Below, one piece after another: positions 1 to 8,923 of a stretch of 64,000 nt of DNA. How positions within the stretch are numbered: the first letter of the stretch is position 1; each line of letters begins with the position of its first letter. The notes beneath the pieces were generated by a model. That model worked only from the letters and a program-made list of their open reading frames with translations. It was not told where the DNA came from and did not search any database. The position numbers and the translations under genes were made by a program. The DNA is from an uncultured Bacteroides sp. Its GTDB lineage: Bacteria > Bacteroidota > Bacteroidia > Bacteroidales > Bacteroidaceae. The DNA lies in contig NZ_CABUHK010000001.1 of the NCBI RefSeq assembly GCF_902491285.1, positions 114,252-178,251 on the forward strand, written 5' to 3'.

Positions 1-119
1 ATCATTTTCGTATAGTTTTCTTTGGCTTCGCCAGTTATCTGTGGGTATTGCGCCCATGCAACAGTCGGAGTCAACATTGTTGCAGCGAAAGCTGCTAAAA
101 GTACATGCTTCTTCTTCAT
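1..119 (-). CDS. Secreted protein, N-terminus only (possible pectate lyase)
   Basis: Only the first 39 or so codons are inside the window; the gene runs off the left edge. The translation starts MKKKHVLLAAFAATML and gives a clear type I signal peptide with a likely cut after AWA, followed by QYPQITGEAKENYTKM. It is read in the same direction as the SusC/SusD pair to its right, about 410 bases after the SusD stop codon, so it is probably the next gene of that PUL. Mature N-termini resembling QYPQIT-x-EA are familiar to me from Bacteroides pectate lyases of family PL1. That match is an inference from very few residues, and the catalytic part is not visible. Confidence 0.6.
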   Translation of the reverse strand, partial: MKKKHVLLAAFAATMLTPTVAWAQYPQITGEAKENYTKM

Positions 120-528
120 TTTTATTTGGTTTTGTGAAGTTGTTAATTCAAAAATACAATAATAAGACGAAAGAGAAAAGGATTTGTAATCAGTAATAAT
201 GGAAAACGTGGGTGATAAAGTAGAAAAAAGAAATATATCTGATTTCTGCTGAAGGTTTGTCCCATTCTAAATTAACAAATTACCAATCATTGCCATCCTT
301 TTGAAATCAAGGCTACTGAAGTAAAAATTTTATTCATAACCATATAAGAAATGCCAACTTTTTGGTATGGTTACCCTAATAACAAGTAATAATAAGACAC
401 AAAATAGTGTATTAAATAAGACATACAAAATGGAAGAAGACAGAAAGTCACCATTTCCTATCATCTTCTTATAAAAGACTTGGAAAATGGTGACTTCATT
501 CCATTTCAAAAAAGCTAACGAAAGAATA
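120..528. other. Intergenic region between SusD and the left-edge gene
   Basis: This stretch of about 410 bases has no convincing gene. It is AT-rich and holds one strong inverted repeat at 445-496, listed separately. The bases just before the left-edge gene (120-180) are AT-rich leader sequence without a clear Shine-Dalgarno motif, as is usual in Bacteroides. Confidence 0.6.
445..496 (-). terminator. Inverted repeat after the first SusD gene
   Basis: Bases 445-458 (AAGTCACCATTTCC) are matched by the inverted copy at 482-496, with one extra A in the right arm. This leaves a stem of about 14 pairs and a loop of 23 bases. It lies 33 bases after the SusD stop codon on the minus strand, between SusD and the next gene. 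There is no long U-tract after it, so it may be a partial terminator or an RNA-processing and stability hairpin that sets different levels for SusCD and the downstream enzyme. Confidence 0.5.
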
Positions 529-2712
529 TCATTCAGCCAACGGGTCAAATGTTCCGGGGCTACCACCGTTATTTGAATCTTCCCAACCAATACATTGTTC
601 AATGCCTGAGCAATTATTTAAGGCACCTTGGCTGAAGCCGAGAAAGTAGTAGCGAGGCGAGAATTTCATCTTTAGAGGCTGTTTATTTGAATCGTAAGCG
701 TCACCTTTCTTCAGCTTACGAGTGAAGTGTTCATTGTAAAATTCTTGAAGTTCAGTCAACTGGTTTCCTGCTTCATCGCTGATTTCCTTACGTAAGTCAA
801 TACCACTCGGGCGTTCTACACCTTTTTTCAGTAAGGGGTCACTACTTACATCACCAGTAGTGCCACCTACGCCATAATTATTGTTGAGACGGAACTCCAT
901 ATTATCACGACGCTGATTATTAAGTTCAGCAAAACCAAGCCATATACAAGTGTTACCACCCCAACCGGTGAGCGTCCATGATGCTGGTGCACCTTCTATT
1001 TTACCCTTACCGCCATCAAAAAGCATCCAACGGCGAAGATCATCGAAGCGTTTACCTTCATAAGCCAACTCGATCTGACGTTCATAGAGTACAGCCGACA
1101 TACAAGCAGCTTGATCGGTAGAAAGATTTCCTTGCAAACCACAATCCCCAGAGTATCCGGCACGCTGACGAATCAACTTCAACTGCTCTACCGCTTCACT
1201 CATGTGTCCGGCACCACAAGCGGCTTCAGCATAGTTGAGCAACACTTCCGCATAACGAATTTCCATCCAAGGAGCTGCAGAGTATGCAAAACCACCATTA
1301 TCATAAGTAGCATTGAATGAGTAAAGTGGATCAGAAATATCACCATCATTACTACGTTTGCGCACATATACACCTTTTCTGTTTTTCAACAGGTTGTCAG
1401 CACCATAAGCGTTACCACTTTCTACATCATCCACATCTTGCGGATCGGCATACCATACATAATTCCACAATACATAATCCTTACCTCCGTTATAGCTGGG
1501 GTTGAACGCATCTGCCGGAACAGGATCACCAGTATAAGCCCAACGGAAACCAGGCATAGCAAACGTACGGTAAAAACGCGGATCACGATTCATGAAAGGA
1601 TAGTCTTTAATGTTCGCTCCATCTTCACTCTCATCCAACTTTAAGTAGGTACTCAAACCACGAGGACGCTTACCGTCTTTCATGGGAAACATATCTACTA
1701 ACATAGCGGATGCCTCCAAACCTTGACCGGTAGTATTCTTCGGACGTATGAAACGTTCCCAGTTATTATTCTTCTTTGTATCATCTTCTTGTTTCATATT
1801 ATGCAGAGTACCAAATACCATTTCAGGATTCTGAATAACAGTGAACATCTTGGCAAAGTCCGAACCGTTGATATTACTACCTGTACTATAAAGATGGTTA
1901 CCACAAGCATTAATATCAGTAATGGATTCTTTGATATATTCATAAGCTGCAATCCAACGGCTTTCATCGTTGGCACGATTGAAGAGCGGGCTTGCCCACA
2001 ACAGTAATACACGTCCCTTTAACGCCATGGCCGAAGCAGTAGTGACACGCCCATAGTTTGTACCATCCCAACCACCATTGGTTGTTTTTGCACGTAGCAT
2101 ATCAGCAGAGATATCTAAATCATTACAGATAAACTCAATACACTTCTTCGTAGTAGAGCGGGGTACGAAAGAGTCTTCAACAGGATCTTGCACTTCAGTG
2201 ATAATAGGTACACCACCATACCATTTCACCATATTATAGTAACACCATGCACGGAGGAAATATGCCTGGCCTAACAGTTCGTTTTTCTGTTCTTGAGTAA
2301 GACTACTACCATTGATACCGGCAATCACATCGTTGCAGTTGCGGATTCGCCCCCATACCGACTCGCGAATATTATTACTCTGGTTATGAAAATAATCGGG
2401 TACCTTGTTGCTACCCAAAACCGAAAGTTCAGCTTGTGGATTTACAAACAAACCAAACCCACTATACTCTTCGGTTGATTTAGAGATTCCATCAGCTTTA
2501 CCGCTACACGGATACTTCCATGTAGCATCTGAATTGGGATCAGGTAAAATCCACCAATAAAGGTCTAGTACACGCCCGCTAGCACCTGCATAGTTGTTAT
2601 ATACTTCACTGGTAACGTTATCAAAATTCTGCTTATCCTCCAGAAATTGATCACTGCAAGATGAGAAGCTTAATGCTGCAATCAGTGCAGTGCTAAATAT
2701 TATTTTTTTCAT
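529..2712 (-). CDS. SusD/RagB-like nutrient-binding lipoprotein (PUL 1)
   Basis: This is a surface glycan-binding lipoprotein that caps the SusC transporter. The protein of about 727 residues starts MKKIIFSTALIAAL and has a lipobox ending in SSC, so it is anchored in the outer membrane. The ATG at 2712 is preferred over an in-frame GTG five codons upstream because it gives a compact lipoprotein signal. Typical SusD features follow: an N-terminal TPR-like region with QAYFLRAWCYYNMVKWYGGVP near residue 150, and a C-terminal RagB/SusD domain with YAEVLLNYAEA and YERQIELAYEGKRFDDLRR. It is longer than many SusD proteins (about 550 residues), which fits binding of a large or branched glycan. The start lies 30 bases after the SusC stop codon, so the two are co-transcribed. 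The ligand cannot be read from the sequence. Confidence 0.93.
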   Translation of the reverse strand: MKKIIFSTALIAALSFSSCSDQFLEDKQNFDNVTSEVYNNYAGASGRVLDLYWWILPDPNSDATWKYPCSGKADGISKSTEEYSGFGLFVNPQAELSVLGSNKVPDYFHNQSNNIRESVWGRIRNCNDVIAGINGSSLTQEQKNELLGQAYFLRAWCYYNMVKWYGGVPIITEVQDPVEDSFVPRSTTKKCIEFICNDLDISADMLRAKTTNGGWDGTNYGRVTTASAMALKGRVLLLWASPLFNRANDESRWIAAYEYIKESITDINACGNHLYSTGSNINGSDFAKMFTVIQNPEMVFGTLHNMKQEDDTKKNNNWERFIRPKNTTGQGLEASAMLVDMFPMKDGKRPRGLSTYLKLDESEDGANIKDYPFMNRDPRFYRTFAMPGFRWAYTGDPVPADAFNPSYNGGKDYVLWNYVWYADPQDVDDVESGNAYGADNLLKNRKGVYVRKRSNDGDISDPLYSFNATYDNGGFAYSAAPWMEIRYAEVLLNYAEAACGAGHMSEAVEQLKLIRQRAGYSGDCGLQGNLSTDQAACMSAVLYERQIELAYEGKRFDDLRRWMLFDGGKGKIEGAPASWTLTGWGGNTCIWLGFAELNNQRRDNMEFRLNNNYGVGGTTGDVSSDPLLKKGVERPSGIDLRKEISDEAGNQLTELQEFYNEHFTRKLKKGDAYDSNKQPLKMKFSPRYYFLGFSQGALNNCSGIEQCIGWEDSNNGGSPGTFDPLAE

Positions 2713-2742
2713 TATTTTCTTTTTCACTTTGCATTATAAAAC

Positions 2743-5700
2743 TTAAAAACCTACATTCACACCAATGGTGAACTTTCTCAGTTTGGGATATGAGCCATAG
2801 CTACATTGAGGATCCATAAAGTTATCAGGATAGGGGTTGTAGAGACTCAACAAGTTCTGACCTGTGATATTGAATCGACAGCTGCTCAAACCAATCTTCT
2901 TTATCCACTGCTTAGGCAATGCATAAGCCAAAGTAATACGATTCAGAGTTACACGCGTTCCATTAACTCTCCAAAAAGAAGAAGTGACAGCGTTAATATC
3001 TGAATATTTCAAGTTGGGAAGTGAGGCTTCTCTGTTCTGCGCCATTACCAAATTGCCAGAGGCATCGTAAATATCTTCGTAAACATATACATTGTCAGGT
3101 TTCCAAAACGAAGGCATGTTAGTATATTCGATACTGTTGCCGGGTTTCAATGCCTGACTGGGAATAAAACTATAACCACCCCAACTAGCACTGAGTTGAG
3201 CAGAGATTGAGATGCCTTTCCACTCTGCACTGAGGTTAGTGGTGAAGCCCCATGGATTGCTACGATTAGAAAGATGTACTTGGTCGTTATCTTTATCTAC
3301 TATACCATCTGGAGCTGCATAAGTACCATCAGGTTGCTGAGCTCCACGCACATCTTTATAAATCAACATTCCAGGACGAACTTTATCTTTGGTCAAACCC
3401 ATGTAGTCGGTAATATTATATTTATTGAAGAATTCTTCAATATCTTGAAAACTACGGAACATCCCTATACACTGCATGCCCCAAGCACCAATATCGGAAC
3501 GACTACCTTTAGTGATTTGACGATATAGATACTCTTGTTCAAAGTCCATCACCAACACTTTGTTATCGCTATAGCCGGTGTTGATACCGATTTTATATTT
3601 AAAGTCCTTACCGATACGATCGCGCCAAGTAGCCGAAATTTCGATACCATAGTTATTCATCTCACCCATGTTAACTGCAGCCGATTGTGTACCTACAGTG
3701 GTAGGAACTGTCTGTTCAATGTTCATCAACATCTCCCGGTTCCAAGTATAGTAAGCATCTATATTGAAAGCTAAACGGTTGCTAAGTGTAGTAAAATCAA
3801 TACCAAAGTTTGCTTTATACGACTTGTCCCAATGCACATTACGGTTTACTGCCGAATTGTTTTTATTAATAGAGATGGGTTTTGAAGCGTCTATATTACC
3901 TGTAGTTCCAAATACGGGACCTTTACCCGCCTCAGTAGAGTAAATCTGCATCCACTGCCAAGGAGCAGTATTATCACGACCGGTCAAGCCGAATGAACCA
4001 CGAATTTTCAAATATTCCACCCATTTCAGACGCATGAATTTTTCTTGTGATACAATCCATCCCAAAGACATGGAAGGGAAAAATCCCCAATAGTTTTCGG
4101 GTGCAAACTTAGTAGAAGAATCGCTACGGAATAACACCTCTGCCAAATACTTATCTTGATAAGCATAGTTCACACGACCGATGTACGATAAAGAACCCGA
4201 TTCTGAACGAGAGAATACAGTGTTTTTTTCACCTATAGCCGAGTTTGACTGTCCGGTAGTAAACTCGTAGGGTTCATTCACCTTTCCCATGAGATATTCA
4301 CTCTCAGCCTCCGAACGTTCTATAGAAAACAAACCACCTACGGTATGATCTCCGAAAGAGCGAGAATAGTTCATGCTAAAATTCATCTGATAACTATCAG
4401 AACGAGTTGTACTGCGTTGCAAGTAAGAGGGACTTCCATTAGCAATAGTAGAGACGATGAAATTATCTTCCGTCATCAAGTCATCATAAGACTGACCTTC
4501 CACAGGAGTATAAAGATGATTACCGCTACCCGTACGATTTACCATACGATAAATAGAATAACTAGATCCATACTGATTATTCTTATCAGTACTGATACTC
4601 TTGCCATAACTAAATCTCATTTCCAAGCCTTTCAAGAACTTTACAAAGCCCATGTCTAAACTCAGGCTACTATTAATAGCCATGTTAGAATTCATATTGC
4701 GGTTATAGTCACCGTTATTCTGAAGTACAGAGAAAGAATAAGTTTGGTTATCATGTAGCGCCGAGTTCGTGATACCCAAAGCCGAGATAGGCAGTCCATT
4801 TACAGTTTCGGGAATATACCTTGGACGAGTGAGCAACAGGTTATAGTCTTTTTCGTCACTCGATCCGCCCACCTTTACATTGGGTTTATTCTTCTTGCCA
4901 TAATCACCCGATACAGTAAGATTCGCTTTCAACCACTTGCTAATCTTCACATCTACACCGGCACGATAATTCCACCGATTGTACTCGAGGTCACCCAAGT
5001 TACCCTCTTGGTCGAAGTACGAAACACCAGCAAAGTAATTGGCTTTTTCTGAACCACCACTGATATTGATACTATGCTTCTGAGTGAAACCAGTTTGCCA
5101 ATATTTATCGAGCAAGTCGTAGTTCAATCCCTTCATTGCCTGCAATTCATCAGCTTGATAGAGATCAGTTTTCAAGTTTAGTGAAGTATTGGTAGGATCA
5201 CCAGCTGCCCAAGTATTATAGAGCCGACCGTAATCATAAGCACTCAACATCTTAGGACGCGAAATCTCGTCAGTAAATCCAAAACTACCAGCGTAAGAAA
5301 TTTGGGGAGCACCAGCTTTACCCTTTTTGGTAGTTACCAAAATGACACCATTAGCCGCACGCGCACCATACACGGCAGCTGCCGCATCTTTCAATACAGA
5401 AATACTCTCAATAACTGAAGGATCGAGGTTATTGAATGCCTGGGCACCCAGATTCTCACGCGTATTACCTATTTTAATATCATCAGGATAGATATAACCG
5501 TCTATTACATATAAAGGTTCTTGTGCTACACTACCTACTTCACCAAATGAATTAGTATCGCGTACATAGATTTTAGCATTTTCGCCCGGACGGCTCTGAC
5601 CGCCGCTCACGCTCAGACCATTGACCATACCGCTCAGCGAAGAAGCCAGTCCAGCACCCGATAAATCCTGAATATCATCCATAGCCACAGTAGCAATAGC

Positions 5701-6066
5701 ACCTGTCAAGTGGGCTTTCTTCTGCACACCATAACCAACAACTACAACCTCGTCAAGTTGTTGAGCATCCTCTTTCAATACTATTTTCTTTTGGTTCAAA
5801 TCACTGATAGTCTGTGTAGTATATCCGATAAATGAAATCACCAAATTCTTTTTACCCGATATAGTAATAGTATAGTTTCCATCAATATCGGTAATAACAC
5901 CATTGGCAGTCGAGCCTTCAACCACAACCGTGGCACCCATTATCGGCTCACCGGTCTCATCGACTACTTGTCCTTTTACGACACGGTTCTGTGCCGAAAC
6001 TGTAAGCGTAGCCATCAAAAACACTACGCCTAAGCACATATTTATTATGAATTGTTTTTTATTCAT
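2743..6066 (-). CDS. SusC/RagA-like TonB-dependent transporter (PUL 1)
   Basis: This is an outer-membrane glycan importer of 1,107 residues. A signal peptide (residues 1-25, cut near VSAQ) is followed by a carboxypeptidase-D-like regulatory domain (about 27-105, VVKGQVVDETGEPIMGATV), a TonB box (LDEVVVVGYGVQKK), a plug domain with AAAVYGARAANGVILVTTKKG, and a 22-strand-type barrel ending in an aromatic residue (VGF). It has no STN signalling domain. It is therefore probably not controlled by an ECF sigma/anti-sigma pair but by a hybrid two-component or other sensor outside this window. It starts 24 bases after the preceding DUF4957/DUF5123-like gene and ends 30 bases before SusD. Its sequence differs clearly from the two SusC proteins near 21-29 kb. 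Confidence 0.95.
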   Translation of the reverse strand: MNKKQFIINMCLGVVFLMATLTVSAQNRVVKGQVVDETGEPIMGATVVVEGSTANGVITDIDGNYTITISGKKNLVISFIGYTTQTISDLNQKKIVLKEDAQQLDEVVVVGYGVQKKAHLTGAIATVAMDDIQDLSGAGLASSLSGMVNGLSVSGGQSRPGENAKIYVRDTNSFGEVGSVAQEPLYVIDGYIYPDDIKIGNTRENLGAQAFNNLDPSVIESISVLKDAAAAVYGARAANGVILVTTKKGKAGAPQISYAGSFGFTDEISRPKMLSAYDYGRLYNTWAAGDPTNTSLNLKTDLYQADELQAMKGLNYDLLDKYWQTGFTQKHSINISGGSEKANYFAGVSYFDQEGNLGDLEYNRWNYRAGVDVKISKWLKANLTVSGDYGKKNKPNVKVGGSSDEKDYNLLLTRPRYIPETVNGLPISALGITNSALHDNQTYSFSVLQNNGDYNRNMNSNMAINSSLSLDMGFVKFLKGLEMRFSYGKSISTDKNNQYGSSYSIYRMVNRTGSGNHLYTPVEGQSYDDLMTEDNFIVSTIANGSPSYLQRSTTRSDSYQMNFSMNYSRSFGDHTVGGLFSIERSEAESEYLMGKVNEPYEFTTGQSNSAIGEKNTVFSRSESGSLSYIGRVNYAYQDKYLAEVLFRSDSSTKFAPENYWGFFPSMSLGWIVSQEKFMRLKWVEYLKIRGSFGLTGRDNTAPWQWMQIYSTEAGKGPVFGTTGNIDASKPISINKNNSAVNRNVHWDKSYKANFGIDFTTLSNRLAFNIDAYYTWNREMLMNIEQTVPTTVGTQSAAVNMGEMNNYGIEISATWRDRIGKDFKYKIGINTGYSDNKVLVMDFEQEYLYRQITKGSRSDIGAWGMQCIGMFRSFQDIEEFFNKYNITDYMGLTKDKVRPGMLIYKDVRGAQQPDGTYAAPDGIVDKDNDQVHLSNRSNPWGFTTNLSAEWKGISISAQLSASWGGYSFIPSQALKPGNSIEYTNMPSFWKPDNVYVYEDIYDASGNLVMAQNREASLPNLKYSDINAVTSSFWRVNGTRVTLNRITLAYALPKQWIKKIGLSSCRFNITGQNLLSLYNPYPDNFMDPQCSYGSYPKLRKFTIGVNVGF

Positions 6067-6090
6067 GAGTATATAATTCTAAATGAGTCA

Positions 6091-7509
6091 TTATTCTACT
6101 ACTTCTTCGGGAAGCCAACGAGGATCACCAATTCGCTTGGCTATATGCTCGGTACCACTCAGAGTAAAATCACCATTTTTAGGATTGGCCATCTGAGGAT
6201 CGCTAAAAGTAGCTGAAGTATCGTATTTATCCTTGCCCTCAGCACCATTATACCAATAAGCATTATTCTTGTAATCATGCTTCATGTTTGCATTACCCTG
6301 CATTTTGTTAGTAATATCACCATTACCACAATCTACAAAAAGAGTATTCTGGAAATTCAAGAATACGCAAGATTGTCCGCGGTAATTGTTCCAGTTAACG
6401 AAATCCTTTTTATAAGCAATGTTATAGAATGTAGTATTGAGAAAATTGAATTCAGCACCTGTACGACCGGTAATCTTATTTGGACGCTGACCACTGATTT
6501 GCATAAAATACTGACCAGCTTGCAGCGTACTCCACAAGGTAGACTTTACTACATCCATACGAATAATAGAACTCTTTGCTACACGTACCAATATTCCATT
6601 TTGGTGCACCTTAATATTACAATCACTGAAACCTAAGTAATCAATACAGTAAGCCACTTTGTTCATATCATAGAACAAACAGCTATTCAAACCAGTCACA
6701 TCACATCCCTGCAATAAAATGGGATTTTTCACGACATATTGCCCCGATGCCACTATCGTTCCTTCATCAGGAGTAGTGCTAGTACCCAATAACGTTTCGC
6801 TCGTTAAATCCGCACAATCAATGTCCACAAATTTCAGTTTGAAGCCGTTGTTCGTTAAAAACGACGCGTTACCAGTCATCTTGATCTTGGCATGATTCAC
6901 TTTATTACCACGAATAGTAACTTGCTGATTAGCAAAATCAATAATATCGTCAACTGTATATTCCTGTCCTCCCACTAGGTCGATAGTATATTCCTGACCA
7001 ATCTTATCCGCAGGAATAGGATTGGCATTCAACCATGTGTTAATGTTACCACTCTCTATAGTGGCATCAGAAGAAGCTAAAGTGGAGTAAAATACTTCAG
7101 ACGCAACTGTCGATTCTTTATTATTATACTTTTCATTGCCCAAAGTACGAATTACAATCTTATATTGAGTATCCGACTCTACCGTTCTAGTCACACTGCA
7201 ACCATCTATCACTTCCTTTTCAGTACCTACTGCAATCGGTTTTTCAGCATCATCTACATTGTAAAGTGTAAATTCATAACCACCAGCACCGTGCACCACC
7301 GGCCATGTAACTACAAGCTTAGTCCCATCGGGTGATAATGTCACCATAACGTCATCAGCCTTAGGTGACCCTAGAGTAGAATTCGTCATATTCGGGACAA
7401 AAACTTCATCTGCGTCAACCCCTTTGTTACAAGCTATAAAAAGAGCCAACAAAGCCATTAGGCTCATGTTTATACTCTTTCTATGCAAGAATTGAAATTT
7501 GTTTTTCAT
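6091..7509 (-). CDS. Surface lipoprotein, fibronectin-III-like plus beta-helix (DUF4957/DUF5123-like)
   Basis: This predicted lipoprotein of about 472 residues starts MKNKFQFLHRKSINMSLMA and has its lipobox at LFIAC. An upstream in-frame ATG at 7548 is rejected because it would bury the signal peptide. Residues of about 50-150 look like a fibronectin type III domain (VTWPVVHGAGGYEFTLYN). The rest has repeated short beta segments typical of a right-handed beta-helix (NPILLQGCDVTGLNSCLFYD). It ends with the motif MANPKNGDFTLSGTE common in DUF5123 proteins. The family is found next to SusC/SusD pairs of pectin-type PULs and is thought to bind or cleave the glycan; no catalytic residues can be assigned here. 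It is the first gene of a minus-strand operon with SusC and SusD. Confidence 0.8.
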   Translation of the reverse strand: MKNKFQFLHRKSINMSLMALLALFIACNKGVDADEVFVPNMTNSTLGSPKADDVMVTLSPDGTKLVVTWPVVHGAGGYEFTLYNVDDAEKPIAVGTEKEVIDGCSVTRTVESDTQYKIVIRTLGNEKYNNKESTVASEVFYSTLASSDATIESGNINTWLNANPIPADKIGQEYTIDLVGGQEYTVDDIIDFANQQVTIRGNKVNHAKIKMTGNASFLTNNGFKLKFVDIDCADLTSETLLGTSTTPDEGTIVASGQYVVKNPILLQGCDVTGLNSCLFYDMNKVAYCIDYLGFSDCNIKVHQNGILVRVAKSSIIRMDVVKSTLWSTLQAGQYFMQISGQRPNKITGRTGAEFNFLNTTFYNIAYKKDFVNWNNYRGQSCVFLNFQNTLFVDCGNGDITNKMQGNANMKHDYKNNAYWYNGAEGKDKYDTSATFSDPQMANPKNGDFTLSGTEHIAKRIGDPRWLPEEVVE

Positions 7510-7586
7510 CACGTAAAATATTAAAATTAATAAATTTATTAAAGCCATAAATATTTATTTCTCATAGAAAAAAATCTTATATTAAA

Positions 7587-7594
7587 CAAAATTA
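7587..7594 (-). promoter_or_regulatory. Possible -7 box of PUL 1
   Basis: On the minus strand this reads TAATTTTG, matching the Bacteroides -7 consensus TAnnTTTG. A TTTG lies at 7610-7613, but the spacing of 15 bases is shorter than the usual 19-21. If it is used, transcription would start about 70 bases before the lipoprotein gene. Confidence 0.3.
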
Positions 7595-7732
7595 ATATAT
7601 TATATTCACCAAATTCTAAAGGCATTCTAATTAAAGACGTACGACCCTTAAATATGTAATCATCTCAAGAGAATAAAATAAAAAAATATTTTCAGCCTTC
7701 CCCATAGTCAAAATCGTATTCACCTAACTAAA

Positions 7733-8623
7733 TCATTTTTGAAACACCTCTTTCAGATACTTTATGTTTGTTCCATAATTCTTCTTCACATTTCGCACAT
7801 CCTCTTTATCCCGCGAACGTTCTACAACCAGCCATCCGCTCCACCCCATCTTATCGAGCGTCTTTTTCACTTTATTCATATCTAACCTCTTATTAAAAGG
7901 CAGAGTTACTCCATCTGTATCTGTACAATGAATCTGGCAGATTCTCTTCTTTCCCAGAATCTTGAGTTCCTTACACAAATCCCTGCCATTCTCTAATGCA
8001 TTTTGGAATTTAAAATAAATTTTAATACCGGGCGAATTTATCTCTTTCAGTAATTTTACATCTCCTTTAGCATCCAATTGAGTTTCAATTCCAATGACGA
8101 CTCCTTCAGAAGCAGCCATATCTCCCACCTCTTTCAGGCGTTTTACCACTTCCACACGCAACTCCGGCTTCTTTTCCCAACCCACCTTTATTCCACCTAA
8201 TGGAAGAAAAGCAACTTTAGCGTTCATCACTTTCATTGCATTCAAACAATCCTGTACCAGTTCTTTATAATTAGCACGCTCTAAAAAAGACTGTCCATAG
8301 AATCCGGACATAGCAACAGAAGGAACTTCTAATTGGAACTTCCGGGCAGTTTCACGAAACAGTTGTTGGAAATGAGATTCGCGCAGTTTGTTATCAAACA
8401 TCTCCCTTTTACCAAGACCACCCATATCCAGTTCTACACCATCGCCATTCAATTCATGTACCAACTGGAACGAGCCTATCTTCTGACGCTTCAAAATCAT
8501 CCAGTCGCATACAGCAATCTTATAACGTTGCTCTTTTTGCTGTGACGCCGCAACAGCCAATAAAGGAAAACACTCCACCAATATCAGTATCCAAAGGATA
8601 TGTCCAAATAAATTCTTTTTCAT
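7733..8623 (-). CDS. Secreted sugar phosphate isomerase/epimerase-like TIM-barrel protein
   Basis: This protein of 296 residues has an N-terminal signal peptide (MKKNLFGHILWILILVE, cut near AVAA). The rest is a xylose-isomerase-like TIM barrel (AP endonuclease 2 family): GDGVELDMGGLG near residue 60, VAFLPLGG, VVIGIETQLD, IYFKFQNALENG, and CQIHCTDTDG followed by GWLVVERSRD. These segments carry the acidic and histidine residues that usually hold a divalent metal. Exported members are common in Bacteroidetes sugar loci, but their substrates are mostly unknown. It stands alone: a terminator lies upstream at 8846-8886 and the next gene starts 224 bases downstream. Its link to PUL 1 is only positional. 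Confidence 0.75.
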   Translation of the reverse strand: MKKNLFGHILWILILVECFPLLAVAASQQKEQRYKIAVCDWMILKRQKIGSFQLVHELNGDGVELDMGGLGKREMFDNKLRESHFQQLFRETARKFQLEVPSVAMSGFYGQSFLERANYKELVQDCLNAMKVMNAKVAFLPLGGIKVGWEKKPELRVEVVKRLKEVGDMAASEGVVIGIETQLDAKGDVKLLKEINSPGIKIYFKFQNALENGRDLCKELKILGKKRICQIHCTDTDGVTLPFNKRLDMNKVKKTLDKMGWSGWLVVERSRDKEDVRNVKKNYGTNIKYLKEVFQK

Positions 8624-8845
8624 TTTAATTCTATTATACGCTATTTGTATAGTAGACGAATAAAGGGATGTTTTGTAATCGCTTATGTAACAGAGAATAA
8701 ATAAAAGAGGAAAGAGTTGATAAATATGAAAACAGGATGATGACGGTATCCAACTCGGATAGTGACGCTATTCCATCCATATAGTGACGCTATACCAAGC
8801 ATATACCGTCACTCTTTTTATTAGATATAATGATAAGAATAAATG
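8624..8845. other. Intergenic region with small repeats
   Basis: There is no gene here. The part next to the TIM-barrel gene should hold its promoter, but no clear TAnnTTTG box is visible. Between 8741 and 8811 lies a cluster of short direct and inverted repeats, listed separately. Confidence 0.5.
8741..8811. repeat. Cluster of short direct and inverted repeats
   Basis: TGACGGTAT (8741-8749) pairs with ATACCGTCA (8803-8811). Between them ATAGTGACGCTAT occurs twice (8759-8771 and 8781-8793), 22 bases apart. Each copy is itself a small hairpin (ATAG/CTAT). It could be a repressor or activator operator upstream of the TIM-barrel gene, or an extra RNA hairpin after the GH92 operon. Confidence 0.55.
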
Positions 8846-8886
8846 TAAAAAAATGGGCTGCCGAACCCTGAAAAGTCCGACAGCCC
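8846..8886 (-). terminator. Rho-independent terminator of the GH163-MFS-GH130-GH92 unit
   Basis: On the minus strand GGGCTGTCGGAC pairs with GTTCGGCAGCCC (arms 8875-8886 and 8855-8866, two G-U pairs, 8-base loop). A run of seven U follows (8847-8853). It lies 37 bases after the GH92 stop codon. On the plus strand the U-tract is absent, so the direction is clear. Confidence 0.85.
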
Positions 8887-8923
8887 TGTCAACCCAAAAA
8901 CGATACCTATGAAACACTGTGTG

